The position numbers and the translations under genes are program-made. 64,000 bases of DNA from Taklimakanibacter sp049323275 (GTDB lineage: Bacteria > Pseudomonadota > Alphaproteobacteria > Rhizobiales > Aestuariivirgaceae): NCBI GenBank assembly GCA_049323275.1, contig JBMOOM010000015.1:106672-170671 (forward strand), written 5' to 3'. How positions within the stretch are numbered: the first letter of the stretch is position 1; each line of letters begins with the position of its first letter. Shown in pieces: positions 35,806 to 45,174 of this stretch. The notes beneath the pieces are model-generated. The model was not told the origin of the DNA, did no database searches, and saw nothing but the letters and a program-made list of their open reading frames with translations.

Positions 35806-36561
35806 TTGTCTACCAAACTGTCCGTCAATGTGAATGCCATCGCCTTTCTCCGCAACCGGCGCGACCTGCCCTGGCCGAGCGTCGAGGGGATCGGGCGGAT
35901 CGCGCTGCAGGCGGGCGCCTATGGGCTGACCGTACATCCGAGACCGGATGAGCGGCATATCCGCCGCAGCGATGTCGGCGTCCTGAAGGACATGATCCGT
36001 AAGGACTTTCCGGGCCGCGAGTTCAATATCGAAGGCAATCCCGATCCGGACTTCGTCAAGCTGGTCATGGCGGCCAGACCCGACCAGGTGACGCTCGTGC
36101 CCGACGATATCGGCCAGGCGACCTCCGATCACGGCTGGGACATCGCCGCGCATAAGGGCTTCCTCATCGATGTCATCGGCACGTTCAAAGCCCAGGGCAT
36201 GCGCGTCTCGATCTTCGTCGACGCCGAGCCCGAGCTCGCCCATCAAGCAAGGGAAGTGGGGGCCGATCGGGTCGAGATATATACCGGCCCTTATGGCGGC
36301 GCCTTCGAGCCGTTGGCGCTGGAGCGCGAGTTCCGCAAGGTGGTGGCGACCGGCAAGGCGGCCGAGAAGGCCGGTGTCGGTCTCAATGCCGGCCATGACC
36401 TGACGCGCGAAAATCTGCCGCGCCTGGTTGCGGCGTTGCCCAATTTGCGCGAAGTTTCGATCGGCCATGCGATCACGGCGGATGCGCTCGTCTTCGGCAT
36501 GGCGGAAACCGTGCGGCTGTTCCGCATGGCGTGTGGCGACAAGATAAGCGAGGCAGCGTGA
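35806..36561 (+). CDS. pdxJ: Pyridoxine 5'-phosphate synthase
   Basis: 251 residues. Condenses 1-deoxy-xylulose 5-phosphate with aminoacetone phosphate to form pyridoxine 5'-phosphate, the final step of the DXP-dependent vitamin B6 pathway. SVNVNAIAFLRNRR, TVHPRPDERHIR, EFNIEGNP and NAGHDL are family signatures. The start is TTG at 35806, supported by GAGGT five bases upstream and by the conserved LSVNVN start; no in-frame ATG is near. The lysE-type gene overlaps its stop. Confidence 0.95.
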   Translation: MSTKLSVNVNAIAFLRNRRDLPWPSVEGIGRIALQAGAYGLTVHPRPDERHIRRSDVGVLKDMIRKDFPGREFNIEGNPDPDFVKLVMAARPDQVTLVPDDIGQATSDHGWDIAAHKGFLIDVIGTFKAQGMRVSIFVDAEPELAHQAREVGADRVEIYTGPYGGAFEPLALEREFRKVVATGKAAEKAGVGLNAGHDLTRENLPRLVAALPNLREVSIGHAITADALVFGMAETVRLFRMACGDKISEAA

Positions 36562-37190
36562 CGGCAAGCTTGATCACCCTGGTTACGATCGGACTGGTGC
36601 AGCTTCTGGCGGTCATCAGCCCGGGACCAAGCTTCCTCATCACGGCGCAGACTTCGGTGGCGCGCTCGCGCCTCGACGGCATCAAGATCGCCTTCGGCCT
36701 CGGCGCCGGCACCATCGTGTGGGCGAGCGCGGCGCTGCTCGGACTCAATGCGCTGTTCCGGCTGCATCACTGGCTGTTCGTCGGCATGAAGGTGGCGGGC
36801 GCCTTGTTCCTGCTGTGGATCGCCTTTCAGATATTCCGGCATGCCGATGCGCCGATCGAGATGGGCGAGGGCAATGGAGAGGCCATGCGGCGCAATCCCT
36901 TCCTGCGCGGCTTCCTCACCCAGATCTCCAATCCCAAGGTCGCCGTCTTCTTCGGCTCGATCTTCGTGGCCATGCTGCCGCAGGACGTGCCGACCTGGAT
37001 GATGCTGGCGCTGCTCGCCATCGTCACCACCAATGAAGTCGTCTGGTACGTGCTGGTCGCCCTGTGCTTCGGTTCTGCGCCGGTGCGGCGTTTCTATATC
37101 GGCGCCAAGAAATGGATCGACCGGGTGACCGGCCTGTTCCTCGGCGCCTTGAGCCTCAGGATCCTGTGGCAGGCGCGCGACGCCGCCTGA
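36558..37190 (+). CDS. LysE/RhtB-family amino acid exporter
   Basis: 210 residues from GTG 36558, which overlaps the pdxJ TGA as GTGA and has GCGAGG upstream; a GTG at 36531 would extend into pdxJ without an obvious site. Six membrane segments. ISPGPSFLITAQTSVARSR is the LysE/RhtB signature near the N-terminus, with LRGFLTQISNPKVAVFFGS as the second conserved block. It probably exports an amino acid such as threonine or homoserine, or a related metabolite; the substrate cannot be fixed. Confidence 0.9.
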   Translation: MTASLITLVTIGLVQLLAVISPGPSFLITAQTSVARSRLDGIKIAFGLGAGTIVWASAALLGLNALFRLHHWLFVGMKVAGALFLLWIAFQIFRHADAPIEMGEGNGEAMRRNPFLRGFLTQISNPKVAVFFGSIFVAMLPQDVPTWMMLALLAIVTTNEVVWYVLVALCFGSAPVRRFYIGAKKWIDRVTGLFLGALSLRILWQARDAA

Positions 37191-37197
37191 TCGCCTG

Positions 37198-38448
37198 GTG
37201 AAACCTCTCGACATCGCCATTGCCGGCTGTGGTGTGGCCGGGCTCGCCGCGGGCCTCGCCCTGGCGCGCCAGGGCCACAGGATCCGGCTGCTCGACCAGT
37301 TCGACGCGCCGCGGCCTCTGGGCTCGGGGCTGATGCTGCAGCCGGCCGGTCTCGATGTGCTCGACTGGCTGGGACTCGGTGATGGCATGCGCCGGCTCGG
37401 CGCGCCGATCGACCGCCTGTTCGGCCGCGCTATCCCTTCGGGGCGCATCGTGCTCGATGTGCGCTATGCGGCTCTGGGCAATGGCCGCAACGGCCTGGCG
37501 GTGCATCGCTCGGCGCTCTTCAATGTGCTCTTCGACGCGGTGAAGGCCGTGGGGCTTCCCATCGAGACCGGCGCACGGATAACGGGCCTCGACCGGGCGC
37601 ATGGGCGGCGTCCGATCCTGGTTACGGAGCAGGGGCGGCATTTCGGCCCGTTCGATCTCGTCATCGACGCCTTGGGCGGCCGGTCGCCTCTGATGGTGGA
37701 AGCTTCAGCCCCGGCCCGCCGCCGCAGTCTCGCCTATGGGGCGCTGTGGACGACATTGCCATGGTCAGCGGCCAAGCCGTTCGAAGGGCGCGCTCTGGAG
37801 CAGCGCTACGAAAGGGCTTCCATCATGATCGGGGTGCTGCCGGTGGGCCGGCGCTTCGCCGGCGACGAGCCGCAGGCGACCTTCTTCTGGAGCCTCAAGG
37901 CGAAGGACTATCCGCGCTGGCAGGCCGAAGGGCTTGCCGCCTGGCGGGCCCGGGTGGCGGGGCTTTGGCCCGAGACCGAGCCGCTTCTGGCCGAGATCCG
38001 GGAGCCGGATCAGATGGTGCTCGCCTCCTATGGCCATCACACGCTGCCTTTGCCCTATGGTCCAGGCATCGTCTTCATCGGCGACAGCGCCCATGCGACC
38101 AGCCCGCAACTGGGGCAGGGCGCCAATATGGCGCTGCTCGACGTGCGAGCCCTGGCGGAAGCGCTCGCCGGCGCCGGCGAGGCGGGGGAGGCGCTCAGCC
38201 TTTATGCCCGGAAGCGGCGGCTGCATATCCGGCTCTACCAGGCGCTCAGCGCCGTTTTCACCCCCTTCTACCAGTCGGACAGCACCCTCTTGCCCATGCT
38301 CCGCGACGGTCTGGTGGCGCCGGCGAGCCGGGTCCCGCTGGTGGCCCGGGGGCTGGCCCGGATCGTGTCGGGGGACGTGGCCCTGGGACGGAACCATGAG
38401 TCTTTTGAATCGGTTGCGGCGGCCGGCTCAGACCCCGTCTCAGGCTGA
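37198..38448 (+). CDS. FAD-dependent monooxygenase (UbiH/salicylate hydroxylase-like)
   Basis: 416 residues starting at GTG 37198, 7 bases after the exporter gene. The N-terminal Rossmann motif IAIAGCGVAGLAAGLALARQGH and C-terminal GDSAHATSPQLGQGANMALLD are the GxGxxG and GD motifs of class A flavoprotein hydroxylases. The aromatic or isoprenoid substrate is unknown. The last 20 residues are not family-typical and may be a drifted tail. pdxJ, exporter and monooxygenase are packed as one unit. Confidence 0.85.
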   Translation: MKPLDIAIAGCGVAGLAAGLALARQGHRIRLLDQFDAPRPLGSGLMLQPAGLDVLDWLGLGDGMRRLGAPIDRLFGRAIPSGRIVLDVRYAALGNGRNGLAVHRSALFNVLFDAVKAVGLPIETGARITGLDRAHGRRPILVTEQGRHFGPFDLVIDALGGRSPLMVEASAPARRRSLAYGALWTTLPWSAAKPFEGRALEQRYERASIMIGVLPVGRRFAGDEPQATFFWSLKAKDYPRWQAEGLAAWRARVAGLWPETEPLLAEIREPDQMVLASYGHHTLPLPYGPGIVFIGDSAHATSPQLGQGANMALLDVRALAEALAGAGEAGEALSLYARKRRLHIRLYQALSAVFTPFYQSDSTLLPMLRDGLVAPASRVPLVARGLARIVSGDVALGRNHESFESVAAAGSDPVSG

Positions 38449-38587
38449 CCGAAGGGCGGGAAGCCCCCCTCCGGAGGCATGCGGCCAATGCATCGAACAG
38501 GCTTGCCTTTGGGGCACCGATCTCTATTGTGCGCCCCGGTTTTGCGAGCTTCCGGCTCGTATTCAATTCACCAGCGAGGGAAGTCTC

Positions 38588-39607
38588 ATGCGCGTTTATT
38601 ATGACCGGGATGCCGATGTTAACCTGATCAAGGGCAAGAAGGTCGTCATCGTGGGTTATGGCAGCCAGGGCCGGGCCCATGCCCTGAATCTCAAGGATTC
38701 CGGCGCCAAGAACCTCGCGGTGGCGCTGCGCAAGGGCTCGGAGACCGCCAAGAAGGCGGAAGCCGACGGCATCCAGGTGATGACGGTGGCGGAGGCCGCC
38801 AAATGGGCCGATCTCATGATGATGGCGACCCCGGACGAGCTCCAGGCCGACATCTGGAAGGACGAGATCGCCCCCAATATCCGTGACGGCGCCGCGATCG
38901 CCTTCGCCCATGGCCTCAATATCCATTTCAATCTGATCGAACCCAAGAAGACCATCGACGTGCTGATGATCGCGCCGAAGGGCCCCGGCCACACGGTGCG
39001 CGGCGAATATCAGAAGGGCGGCGGCGTGCCCTGCCTCATCGCCATCCATCAGGACGCCTCGGGCAATGCCCATGACCTGTCGCTCTCCTATGCCTGCGCC
39101 ATTGGCGGCGGCCGCTCCGGCATCATCGAGACCACCTTCAAGGAAGAGTGCGAGACCGACCTGTTCGGCGAGCAGGCGGTTCTGTGCGGCGGCCTGGTCG
39201 AGCTCATCCGCGCCGGCTTCGAGACGCTGGTGGAAGCCGGCTACGCGCCGGAGATGGCCTATTTCGAATGCCTGCACGAAGTGAAGCTGATCGTCGACCT
39301 CATCTATGAAGGCGGCATCGCCAACATGAACTACTCGATCTCCAACACCGCCGAATGGGGCGAGTACCAGACCGGGCCGCGCATCATCACCGACGAAACC
39401 AAGCAGGAGATGCGCCGCGTGCTGAAGGACATCCAGACCGGCCGCTTCACCTCGGAATGGATCCGCGAATGCAAGGCCGGCCAGCCGAGCTTCAAGGCCA
39501 TCCGCCGCGTCAATGATGCGCATTCGATCGAGGCGGTCGGCGAGAAGCTGCGCGCCATGATGCCGTGGATCGCCAAGAACAAGCTGGTCGACAAGACCCG
39601 CAACTAA
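38588..39607 (+). CDS. ilvC: Ketol-acid reductoisomerase (NADP+)
   Basis: 339 residues, the class I length. Converts acetolactate or acetohydroxybutyrate to the dihydroxy acid, the second common step of branched-chain synthesis. The NADPH site is VVIVGYGSQGRAHALNL; the Mg2+-binding acidic residues lie in ETDLFGEQ and YFECLHE. ATG 38588 follows GAGGGAA. An upstream in-frame extension reads through the monooxygenase in another frame and is not real. An 11-bp GC hairpin at 39617-39648 follows. Confidence 0.97.
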   Translation: MRVYYDRDADVNLIKGKKVVIVGYGSQGRAHALNLKDSGAKNLAVALRKGSETAKKAEADGIQVMTVAEAAKWADLMMMATPDELQADIWKDEIAPNIRDGAAIAFAHGLNIHFNLIEPKKTIDVLMIAPKGPGHTVRGEYQKGGGVPCLIAIHQDASGNAHDLSLSYACAIGGGRSGIIETTFKEECETDLFGEQAVLCGGLVELIRAGFETLVEAGYAPEMAYFECLHEVKLIVDLIYEGGIANMNYSISNTAEWGEYQTGPRIITDETKQEMRRVLKDIQTGRFTSEWIRECKAGQPSFKAIRRVNDAHSIEAVGEKLRAMMPWIAKNKLVDKTRN

Positions 39608-39616
39608 ACATGACGG

Positions 39617-39648
39617 GCGCGCCGCCGTCCGCGTGAGCGGCGGCGCGC
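39617..39648 (+). terminator. GC-rich hairpin after ilvC
   Basis: GCGCGCCGCCG (39617-39627) and CGGCGGCGCGC (39638-39648) form an 11-bp stem with a 10-base loop. There is no U tract, so it may be a Rho-assisted terminator or an mRNA-stabilising structure. Confidence 0.5.
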
Positions 39649-39714
39649 ACCGACCTTGCGATCCGTCCGCCATGTGTTAGCGTCTCCTGCGGCGGATCTG
39701 AAGGAGATGCAAAA

Positions 39715-40137
39715 TTGACACAATTTTTCAAAGCGGCGTTCCTCGCCGCTGCGCTGACGGTGTCAGCCTCTGCGCCCGCAGCCCAAGCCGATGCGTGTGA
39801 CAACGCGACAGGCGGGCAGGCCGGGCTCGATCAGTGCTACGACCAGCTATTCAAGAAATCGGATGCCGAGCTGAACAAGCTCTATAAGCAGATCGAGGTA
39901 CGGCTGAAGGGCGATGCCGCTACGACAAAGCTTCTGGTGACCGCGCAGAGAGCCTGGGTGGCGTTTCGTGATGCCGAGTGCAATTTCCAGTCGGCCGGAG
40001 CGCAGGGTGGAAGCGTCGGGCCGATGATCTATTCGATCTGTCTGGACGGGCTGACGCAAAGCCGTATCAAGGATTTCCAGGGTTATCTGAAATGCGAGGA
40101 AGGCGATACGAGCTGCCCGGTGCCGGCGGGCAACTGA
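39715..40137 (+). CDS. Secreted LprI-family (DUF1311) protein
   Basis: 140 residues beginning at TTG 39715, preceded by AAGGAGAT at a spacing of 6; no better start exists. A signal peptide of about 25 residues (cleavage near AAQA-DA) precedes a small domain with four conserved-looking cysteines (C28, C42 region, then C near 93 and 106) and QRAWVAFRDAEC, the core of DUF1311. This family includes M. tuberculosis LprI, a lysozyme inhibitor, so a periplasmic protective role is possible but unproven here. Confidence 0.82.
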   Translation: MTQFFKAAFLAAALTVSASAPAAQADACDNATGGQAGLDQCYDQLFKKSDAELNKLYKQIEVRLKGDAATTKLLVTAQRAWVAFRDAECNFQSAGAQGGSVGPMIYSICLDGLTQSRIKDFQGYLKCEEGDTSCPVPAGN

Positions 40138-40285
40138 TCGCCCTGAGGGAAGAGGGCCCGGATCACCAGGGCCATCGCGCCGGCCGCTGGACCCGCTCGA
40201 GCATCTCGTGCAATGGTCGGACCGCAATCACCAGAAGGTGCGCAGAGCGCGCAAGTCCGTCGACCGCATGCCGCCGGGAGTTCCC

Positions 40286-40783
40286 ATGACCATCAATGAC
40301 GATCTCAAGCAACTCGCCCTCCAGGAGGATGTCCTGCGCTTCGCCTCCTTCGACGAGAACACCGCCTGGGAGCTCGGCCTGAGATTCCGCGATCTGGCCG
40401 AGACGCGCAAATTGCCGATCGTCGTCGATATCCGCGTTGGCGGGCGGCAGCTTTTCTATACCGCACTGCCCGGCAGCACGCCCGACAATCCCGAATGGGT
40501 GAGGCGCAAGAGCAATGTGGTGCTGCGCTATTTCAAGAGCTCCTATAGGGTCGGACGCGAGCTCCTCGCCAAGGAGGACACGCTCGACCAGCATCGCGGC
40601 GTTTCGCCGATGGACTACGCGCCGCATGGCGGCAGCTTCCCCATCCATGTCGAAGGCACCGGCGTCATCGGCGCCATCACCGTTTCGGGGCTGCCGCAAC
40701 GTGACGATCACAGGCTGGTGGTCGAGATCCTGGCCGCTTTCCTGGACAAGCCGACGGATGGGCTGGCGCTCGGCCCGGAATAG
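40286..40783 (+). CDS. HbpS-like heme-degrading domain protein (UPF0303)
   Basis: 165 residues from ATG 40286, with GGGAG at a spacing of 5. The soluble domain (FDENTAWELGLRFRDLAETR, then GTGVIGAITVSGLPQRDDHRLVV) matches the UPF0303/HbpS-like family (PF03928), some members of which bind heme or cobalamin breakdown products. No signal peptide, so cytoplasmic. It stands alone, with 148 bases before it and 65 after. The biochemical role of this member is unknown. Confidence 0.82.
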   Translation: MTINDDLKQLALQEDVLRFASFDENTAWELGLRFRDLAETRKLPIVVDIRVGGRQLFYTALPGSTPDNPEWVRRKSNVVLRYFKSSYRVGRELLAKEDTLDQHRGVSPMDYAPHGGSFPIHVEGTGVIGAITVSGLPQRDDHRLVVEILAAFLDKPTDGLALGPE

Positions 40784-40848
40784 CTGCTGACGCGGATTGT
40801 CATCGGCGGGACATAGCCTCTCCGTCCAGCAACAGGGAGGACCGGCAG

Positions 40849-41286
40849 ATGACCGGAGAAGGTTTCGAGACCCGCTCAGTCCGGATGGAACGCAAGTGCC
40901 TGATGACCGTGCAGGCGCCCCGCGACGACGTCGACCGGATCATGGCGGCGGTGACCCAGGTGACGCCGCTCGCCATGGGCAAATATGACAGCAATGCCTA
41001 TCAGTCGGGCGAAGGCGTCGAGCGCTACCGTCCGCTCGATGGCGCGGCCGCCGGCCCCGAAACCGAGACGCGCAAGCGCCCCGGCGTCGTCGAAGTCTCC
41101 TTCGAGCTCGATGACGACCGAGCTCTCGTCGAGGCGGTCATCGAGACGATCTTCGCATGCCACTCCTATCAGGAGCCGGTCATTCGCATCGCGCCCATTC
41201 TCACCAGCCGGTCCAAGGGGCTGGATGACAGCGCCAATCCGAACCGCTGGTGGAACACCACCGGCGATTGGGCACAGGCCAATTAG
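40849..41286 (+). CDS. NIF3/YqfO insert-domain-like protein
   Basis: 145 residues. The body (VTPLAMGKYDSNAYQSGEGVERYRPLDGA... VIETIFACHSYQEPVIRI) resembles the PII/CutA-like domain inserted in NIF3/YqfO proteins, here as a stand-alone protein with an N-terminal extension of about 25 residues. GGAGG lies 10 bases before ATG. In NIF3 proteins this domain helps trimer packing; an independent function is not known. It converges with the FUSC gene, 1 base apart. Confidence 0.7.
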   Translation: MTGEGFETRSVRMERKCLMTVQAPRDDVDRIMAAVTQVTPLAMGKYDSNAYQSGEGVERYRPLDGAAAGPETETRKRPGVVEVSFELDDDRALVEAVIETIFACHSYQEPVIRIAPILTSRSKGLDDSANPNRWWNTTGDWAQAN

Positions 41287-41287
41287 T

Positions 41288-42385
41288 CTAGCTGACCGCA
41301 GGCGCGGCCGTCTTCCTTGCGAGCTCGCTGGTGCGGGCGGCGAGGTCGCGCATGTCGTCGCCCAGTTGCTCGAGCGCGAAGCGCAAGGTGAAGAGGCGCG
41401 CCGCCTCCGTTTGAGGCAGGCGCTCGCGGTTGTCGGCCAGGCCTTCGATCGCCTGGGCCATCGCCCGCATGCTGGCCTGATAGGCATCGATGCCCGGCGC
41501 CGGCAGGCGGGCGATGAGGGCGGTCGAGATGCCGCGCAGAACCGCGCCTGCATCCTGGTGCAAGCTCGCGAGCAGCGGGCCGAGCTCGGCCAGGACCGGC
41601 TCGGGCAGAGGCCTGGCGGCGGCGCGGCCGACCATCACCAGGTCATGGCGCACCCGGTAGAGCGTGCGCACCACGGGCTCGGGGTCCGGGTCGTCGCTCA
41701 CCCGCATCTTGCGCTCGCGCGCCGCTTCCTCGGCGGCCGTCTCGGTCTGCTTGAGGGCGGCGCGGATCCTGGCATGGAACGGCGGCACGCTCTGGCGGCC
41801 CTGGTCGCGAGTGAGGCCCTCGATCAGCCTTTCCATCAGATCGGCATTGAGGCTGGCGACCCGTGCCGCCGCCTCGCGCAACTGGCCATGGGCGCGGGCC
41901 GGCAGGATGAGGAAAGTGACGGCGAGCGCCACGATATTGCCGATGACGATCTCGAAGACGCGTTCGGCGGCCGAGATCAATGGATCGGAGGCCGGGCCAT
42001 AGATCGGCAGCAGAACGATCAAGGCGGTGACCGGCGCCACCCGGAACACGGCGTTCACCGCGGCGAGGAAAGCCAGCGGCAGGATGGCGGCGGCAATGGC
42101 GATGCCGAGCCCCAGGTCGCTCATATGCGGAATGGCGATGGCGACGAGTGCGCCATAAAAGGCGCCGGCCATGGTGCCCCACAACCGGTCGAGCGCCGCC
42201 TTGAGCGAGCCGCCGACGCTGGTCTGGACCACGAGCAGAGCGGTGATGACGGCCCACCAGCCTTGCGGCAGGCCGAAGAGCTTCACGACGGCGAAGGCCG
42301 CGACGACGGCGATCACCACCCGCAGGGCATGGCGCAGCTCGGCGACATGCGCGCGAAAGAAGGCGAGTGGATCGCCGGGCTTCAC
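41288..42385 (-). CDS. FUSC-family inner-membrane protein
   Basis: 365 residues. Five to six membrane segments occupy about 17-160 (GWWAVITALLVVQTSVGGSLKAALDRLWGT is the FUSC core, first half shown), followed by a cytoplasmic helical region. FUSC proteins resemble half of the AaeB-type aromatic acid exporters, so an efflux role is possible. It begins 4 bases inside the end of the DUF4893 gene (ATGA-type overlap), so the two are co-translated. Confidence 0.8.
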   Translation of the reverse strand: MKPGDPLAFFRAHVAELRHALRVVIAVVAAFAVVKLFGLPQGWWAVITALLVVQTSVGGSLKAALDRLWGTMAGAFYGALVAIAIPHMSDLGLGIAIAAAILPLAFLAAVNAVFRVAPVTALIVLLPIYGPASDPLISAAERVFEIVIGNIVALAVTFLILPARAHGQLREAAARVASLNADLMERLIEGLTRDQGRQSVPPFHARIRAALKQTETAAEEAARERKMRVSDDPDPEPVVRTLYRVRHDLVMVGRAAARPLPEPVLAELGPLLASLHQDAGAVLRGISTALIARLPAPGIDAYQASMRAMAQAIEGLADNRERLPQTEAARLFTLRFALEQLGDDMRDLAARTSELARKTAAPAVS

Positions 42386-42975
42386 CTCTTCATCTCGATG
42401 ATGTCGAATTTCGATTCATATTTGGGCGACGGGAATTCGAGGCGGACGCGATTATTGCCGGGACGTATCGCGTAGGCGACCTCGTCGCGGTCGGGATCGG
42501 CGCGATAGCGGCGCGGCTTCTCATCCGAATAGTGGCCGGCGCCCAGGTAAGTGAGCCTGGTGTCGCTGTCGGTGTAGAAGGCGCCGGAGGTGCGCTGCGA
42601 ACCGGTGAGCTTCTCGAGCCGCCAGCCCGAGCCGTCGTCGCTGACGTGGCATTTGAACCAGCCATAGATGGTGAGCGCCGGGCGGCCGCCGAGCTTGATG
42701 GTGCGGCATTGCCAATTGCCGGTCAGGTCGAATTGGCCCGAGAAGGACAGGGGCTTGCCGGCGAGGATGGCGTCGAGCGTCTTGATGTCCGCCGGGCTGC
42801 CGCCCTTCCTCGCCTCGGCGACCGCCTCGGCCCGGACCTCATCGAAAGCGGCGAGGCGGGCTTTGTCGCCCGCCGTCAGAAGCTTGTCGATCTCGCCATC
42901 GGCCTTGGCGAGGGTGGTGAATGCGAACAAGGCGAGGGCTGCCAGGCCGGCGCGGTTCAGAAGATCAAGCGTCAC
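42382..42975 (-). CDS. DUF4893 domain secreted protein
   Basis: 197 residues from GTG 42975, chosen because GGAG lies about 10 bases upstream and a signal peptide follows directly (LLNRAGLAALALFAFTTLAKA). A TTG at 43035 would add 20 residues without a signal-like start; TTG 42981 is also possible. The mature part (FSGQFDLTGNWQCRTIKLGG, YGWFKCHVSD, LTYLGAGHY) matches DUF4893, a family of unknown function with two likely disulfide-forming cysteines. It overlaps the FUSC start by 4 bases. Confidence 0.78.
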   Translation of the reverse strand: MTLDLLNRAGLAALALFAFTTLAKADGEIDKLLTAGDKARLAAFDEVRAEAVAEARKGGSPADIKTLDAILAGKPLSFSGQFDLTGNWQCRTIKLGGRPALTIYGWFKCHVSDDGSGWRLEKLTGSQRTSGAFYTDSDTRLTYLGAGHYSDEKPRRYRADPDRDEVAYAIRPGNNRVRLEFPSPKYESKFDIIEMKR

Positions 42976-43103
42976 GTCCAAGAATCTCCAGGTCGGTCGT
43001 CGCGGAATGTTAAAGGCGGCGGATAGGAGCGGCAAGGAACGTCACGATTCTGGCAAATCGATGTGCTCGAAGCGCTCCCCCAGTTCAGGCAAGGCAGGAA
43101 ACC

Positions 43104-43904
43104 ATGGGCAAGGTCTCGCTTCTCGGCATCCCCAATGACGACAATTCCGCGATGTTGAAGGGCGCGGCCGAGGCGCCGGCGCCCATTCGCGCGGAGCTGC
43201 AGTCCGACGCGCACAGCCTGTGGACGGAAACCGGCATCGATCTCAACGAGGCCTTCAACGATCATGGCGACATAGATTTCGCCGGGCCCGAGGATCCCTG
43301 GGACGTCATCGAGGAAACTGTCGGGCGCGTGCTCGATGCCGGCGATCCGCTGATCTGCCTTGGCGGCGATCACGCCATCACCCATCCGATCATGCGGGCG
43401 GTGCGACGGCGCCACAAGAGCCTGACCATCCTTCATATCGACGCGCATCCGGATATCTATGACGCCTATGAAGGCAACCGGCGCTCGCAGACCTCATCCT
43501 TCGCGCGGATCATGGAGGAGGGGCTCACTGATCGGCTGATCCAGGTGGGGCTGCGCACCATCAACGGCCATCACCGCGACCAGTTCAAGCGCTTCGGCGT
43601 CGAGGTCATCGAGGCGGGGCGCTGCAGCGAGGATCTCGAGCTCGATATAAGGACGCCGATCTTCATCTCGATGGATGTCGACGCGCTCGATCCGGCGCAT
43701 GCGCCCGGCGTGACCTATCGCGAGCCGGGCGGGCTGACGGTCCGCCAGGTGGTCAATCTCATCCACCGGCTCAGGCAGCCGATCGTCGCCGCCGACATCG
43801 TCGAATACAATCCACGCTGCGATATCTCGAACCTCACCGCGAATGTCGCGGCGAAGCTTGTGAAGGAGATCGCCGGCATGATGATCAAGACCCGCAAACG
43901 ATAA
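43104..43904 (+). CDS. Arginase/agmatinase-family ureohydrolase
   Basis: 266 residues. The binuclear manganese site is complete: H90 in GGDHAI, D113/H115/D117 in DAHPD, D191/D193 in SMDVDALDPAHAPGV. Family members hydrolyse arginine, agmatine, guanidinobutyrate or formiminoglutamate. Agmatinase would feed putrescine to the polyamine genes at 29-34 kb, but the substrate cannot be read from these motifs. It is somewhat shorter than typical agmatinases (about 310). RBS AAGGCAGGAAACC precedes ATG. It converges with the L,D-transpeptidase gene. Confidence 0.88.
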   Translation: MGKVSLLGIPNDDNSAMLKGAAEAPAPIRAELQSDAHSLWTETGIDLNEAFNDHGDIDFAGPEDPWDVIEETVGRVLDAGDPLICLGGDHAITHPIMRAVRRRHKSLTILHIDAHPDIYDAYEGNRRSQTSSFARIMEEGLTDRLIQVGLRTINGHHRDQFKRFGVEVIEAGRCSEDLELDIRTPIFISMDVDALDPAHAPGVTYREPGGLTVRQVVNLIHRLRQPIVAADIVEYNPRCDISNLTANVAAKLVKEIAGMMIKTRKR

Positions 43905-43911
43905 GGAGTGG

Positions 43912-45174
43912 TCAGAACTCGCTGCGCGGCTGCGGCTGGCCGGTGATGAAGCCGGTGCCGTCCAGATGATAGATATCGGGGCGGAAATGGATGCGGCCGT
44001 CCTCGGTAGCCCAGGCGGTCAGATACATGATGCGCAGATCGGGGCCGCTCTTCACCGGCTTGTCGAGGCGCTGGCCGGTCTGGGCGATGGTCTCGATCAT
44101 GTCGGGATTGAAGCCGTCCTGGCCGGACAGGATCCAGTCGATCAGGACCTGGACGCGATCGACCCGGATGCAGCCCGAGCTCAGATAGCGGGCATTCTGG
44201 CCGAATAATTCGCGCGTCGGCGTGTCATGCAGATAGACCGCGTATTTATTGGGGAAGTTGATCTTCACGGTCGCCATGGCGTTCTGATCGCCGGGATCCT
44301 GGCGGAAGAGGAATTGGCTGCTCGGCGTGACGCTCCAGTCGACGGTCCGCGGATCGATCTCGCGGCCGGTCGCCTTCTCGATGACGCGGATCTTCATCTT
44401 GGTCAGCACGTCCGGATCCTTGGCGAGCTTCGGCAGGAGGTCGCGCTTGACGATGGAATCGGGCGCCGTCCAATAAGGATTGAAGTTGATGTCGCTGATC
44501 CGGCTCATCAGCGCCGGGGACGGGCGGTCGATCTTGCCGGCGACGATATTGTGCCGGGAATAGACGGCGCCGAAATTCACCGCCTCGAGCTGGGCGGAGG
44601 GAATATTGACCAGGATATAGCGCGGGCCGAGCTTCGCCGAATAGGCGGCGACGCGCGGCTGGTTGATCTGCAGCTGGCGCAGGCGGGTGGCGGCCGGGAT
44701 GTTGAACTCGGCGCGCGTCCGTTCGTCGACCTTGCCGGTGGGGGCGAGGCCGTGATTGGCCTGGAAGGCCTTTACGGCGCTGCGGACCTCGACCGAGAAT
44801 TTCTCCGGCTCGTCGACATCGAGACTGTGCGGCGGGAGATAGCCTTCGGCCACCAGGCGACGGCGGAGCACCGCGACTTCCGGGCTGAAATCGCCCTTTT
44901 CCAGGTTGCGCTCGCGAATGGACGGCCAGCCGCCATTGCGGGTGATGTGGTCATACATGGCCACCGCCGCATCCATGGCCTGGGGCGAGGAGGGGGTGAT
45001 CAAGGCGGCCTGGGACTGCCCGTTCAGGATCTCGGTCTGGGTCGCGAGCTTGCCGGTGGGCGCCTGGCGGGTCAGGGAGCTGATGGAACCGGTATAATCG
45101 GTGGACTGGGCATATGCGGAAGCCGCAAAGCCAGCGGAAAGCAGCAGTGCGAAGGCGGAAGTCAGCCGTGTCAT
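43912..45174 (-). CDS. L,D-transpeptidase (YcbB/YkuD type) with peptidoglycan-binding domain
   Basis: 420 residues with a signal peptide of about 22 residues (SAYAQ). A peptidoglycan-binding region (about 95-160, FSPEVAVLRRRLVAEGYLPP) precedes the YkuD catalytic domain. The active site is in HDTPTRELF...SSGCIRV, with the nucleophilic Cys in SSGCIRV. It crosslinks meso-DAP residues or attaches proteins to peptidoglycan in the periplasm. Rhizobiales rely heavily on such 3-3 crosslinks during polar growth. Monocistronic, convergent with the ureohydrolase gene. Confidence 0.92.
   Translation of the reverse strand: MTRLTSAFALLLSAGFAASAYAQSTDYTGSISSLTRQAPTGKLATQTEILNGQSQAALITPSSPQAMDAAVAMYDHITRNGGWPSIRERNLEKGDFSPEVAVLRRRLVAEGYLPPHSLDVDEPEKFSVEVRSAVKAFQANHGLAPTGKVDERTRAEFNIPAATRLRQLQINQPRVAAYSAKLGPRYILVNIPSAQLEAVNFGAVYSRHNIVAGKIDRPSPALMSRISDINFNPYWTAPDSIVKRDLLPKLAKDPDVLTKMKIRVIEKATGREIDPRTVDWSVTPSSQFLFRQDPGDQNAMATVKINFPNKYAVYLHDTPTRELFGQNARYLSSGCIRVDRVQVLIDWILSGQDGFNPDMIETIAQTGQRLDKPVKSGPDLRIMYLTAWATEDGRIHFRPDIYHLDGTGFITGQPQPRSEF

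Noticed and set aside
37934..38587. N-terminal extension of IlvC
   Set aside because: It reads through the monooxygenase gene in another frame; IlvC is full length from ATG 38588 with a good ribosome site.
38504..38620. Possible leader peptide for ilvC (MHRTGLPLGH... with several Leu)
   Set aside because: The frame overlaps the ilvC start, has no clear branched-chain run and no attenuator hairpins follow, so the resemblance to the leuA leader is probably chance.
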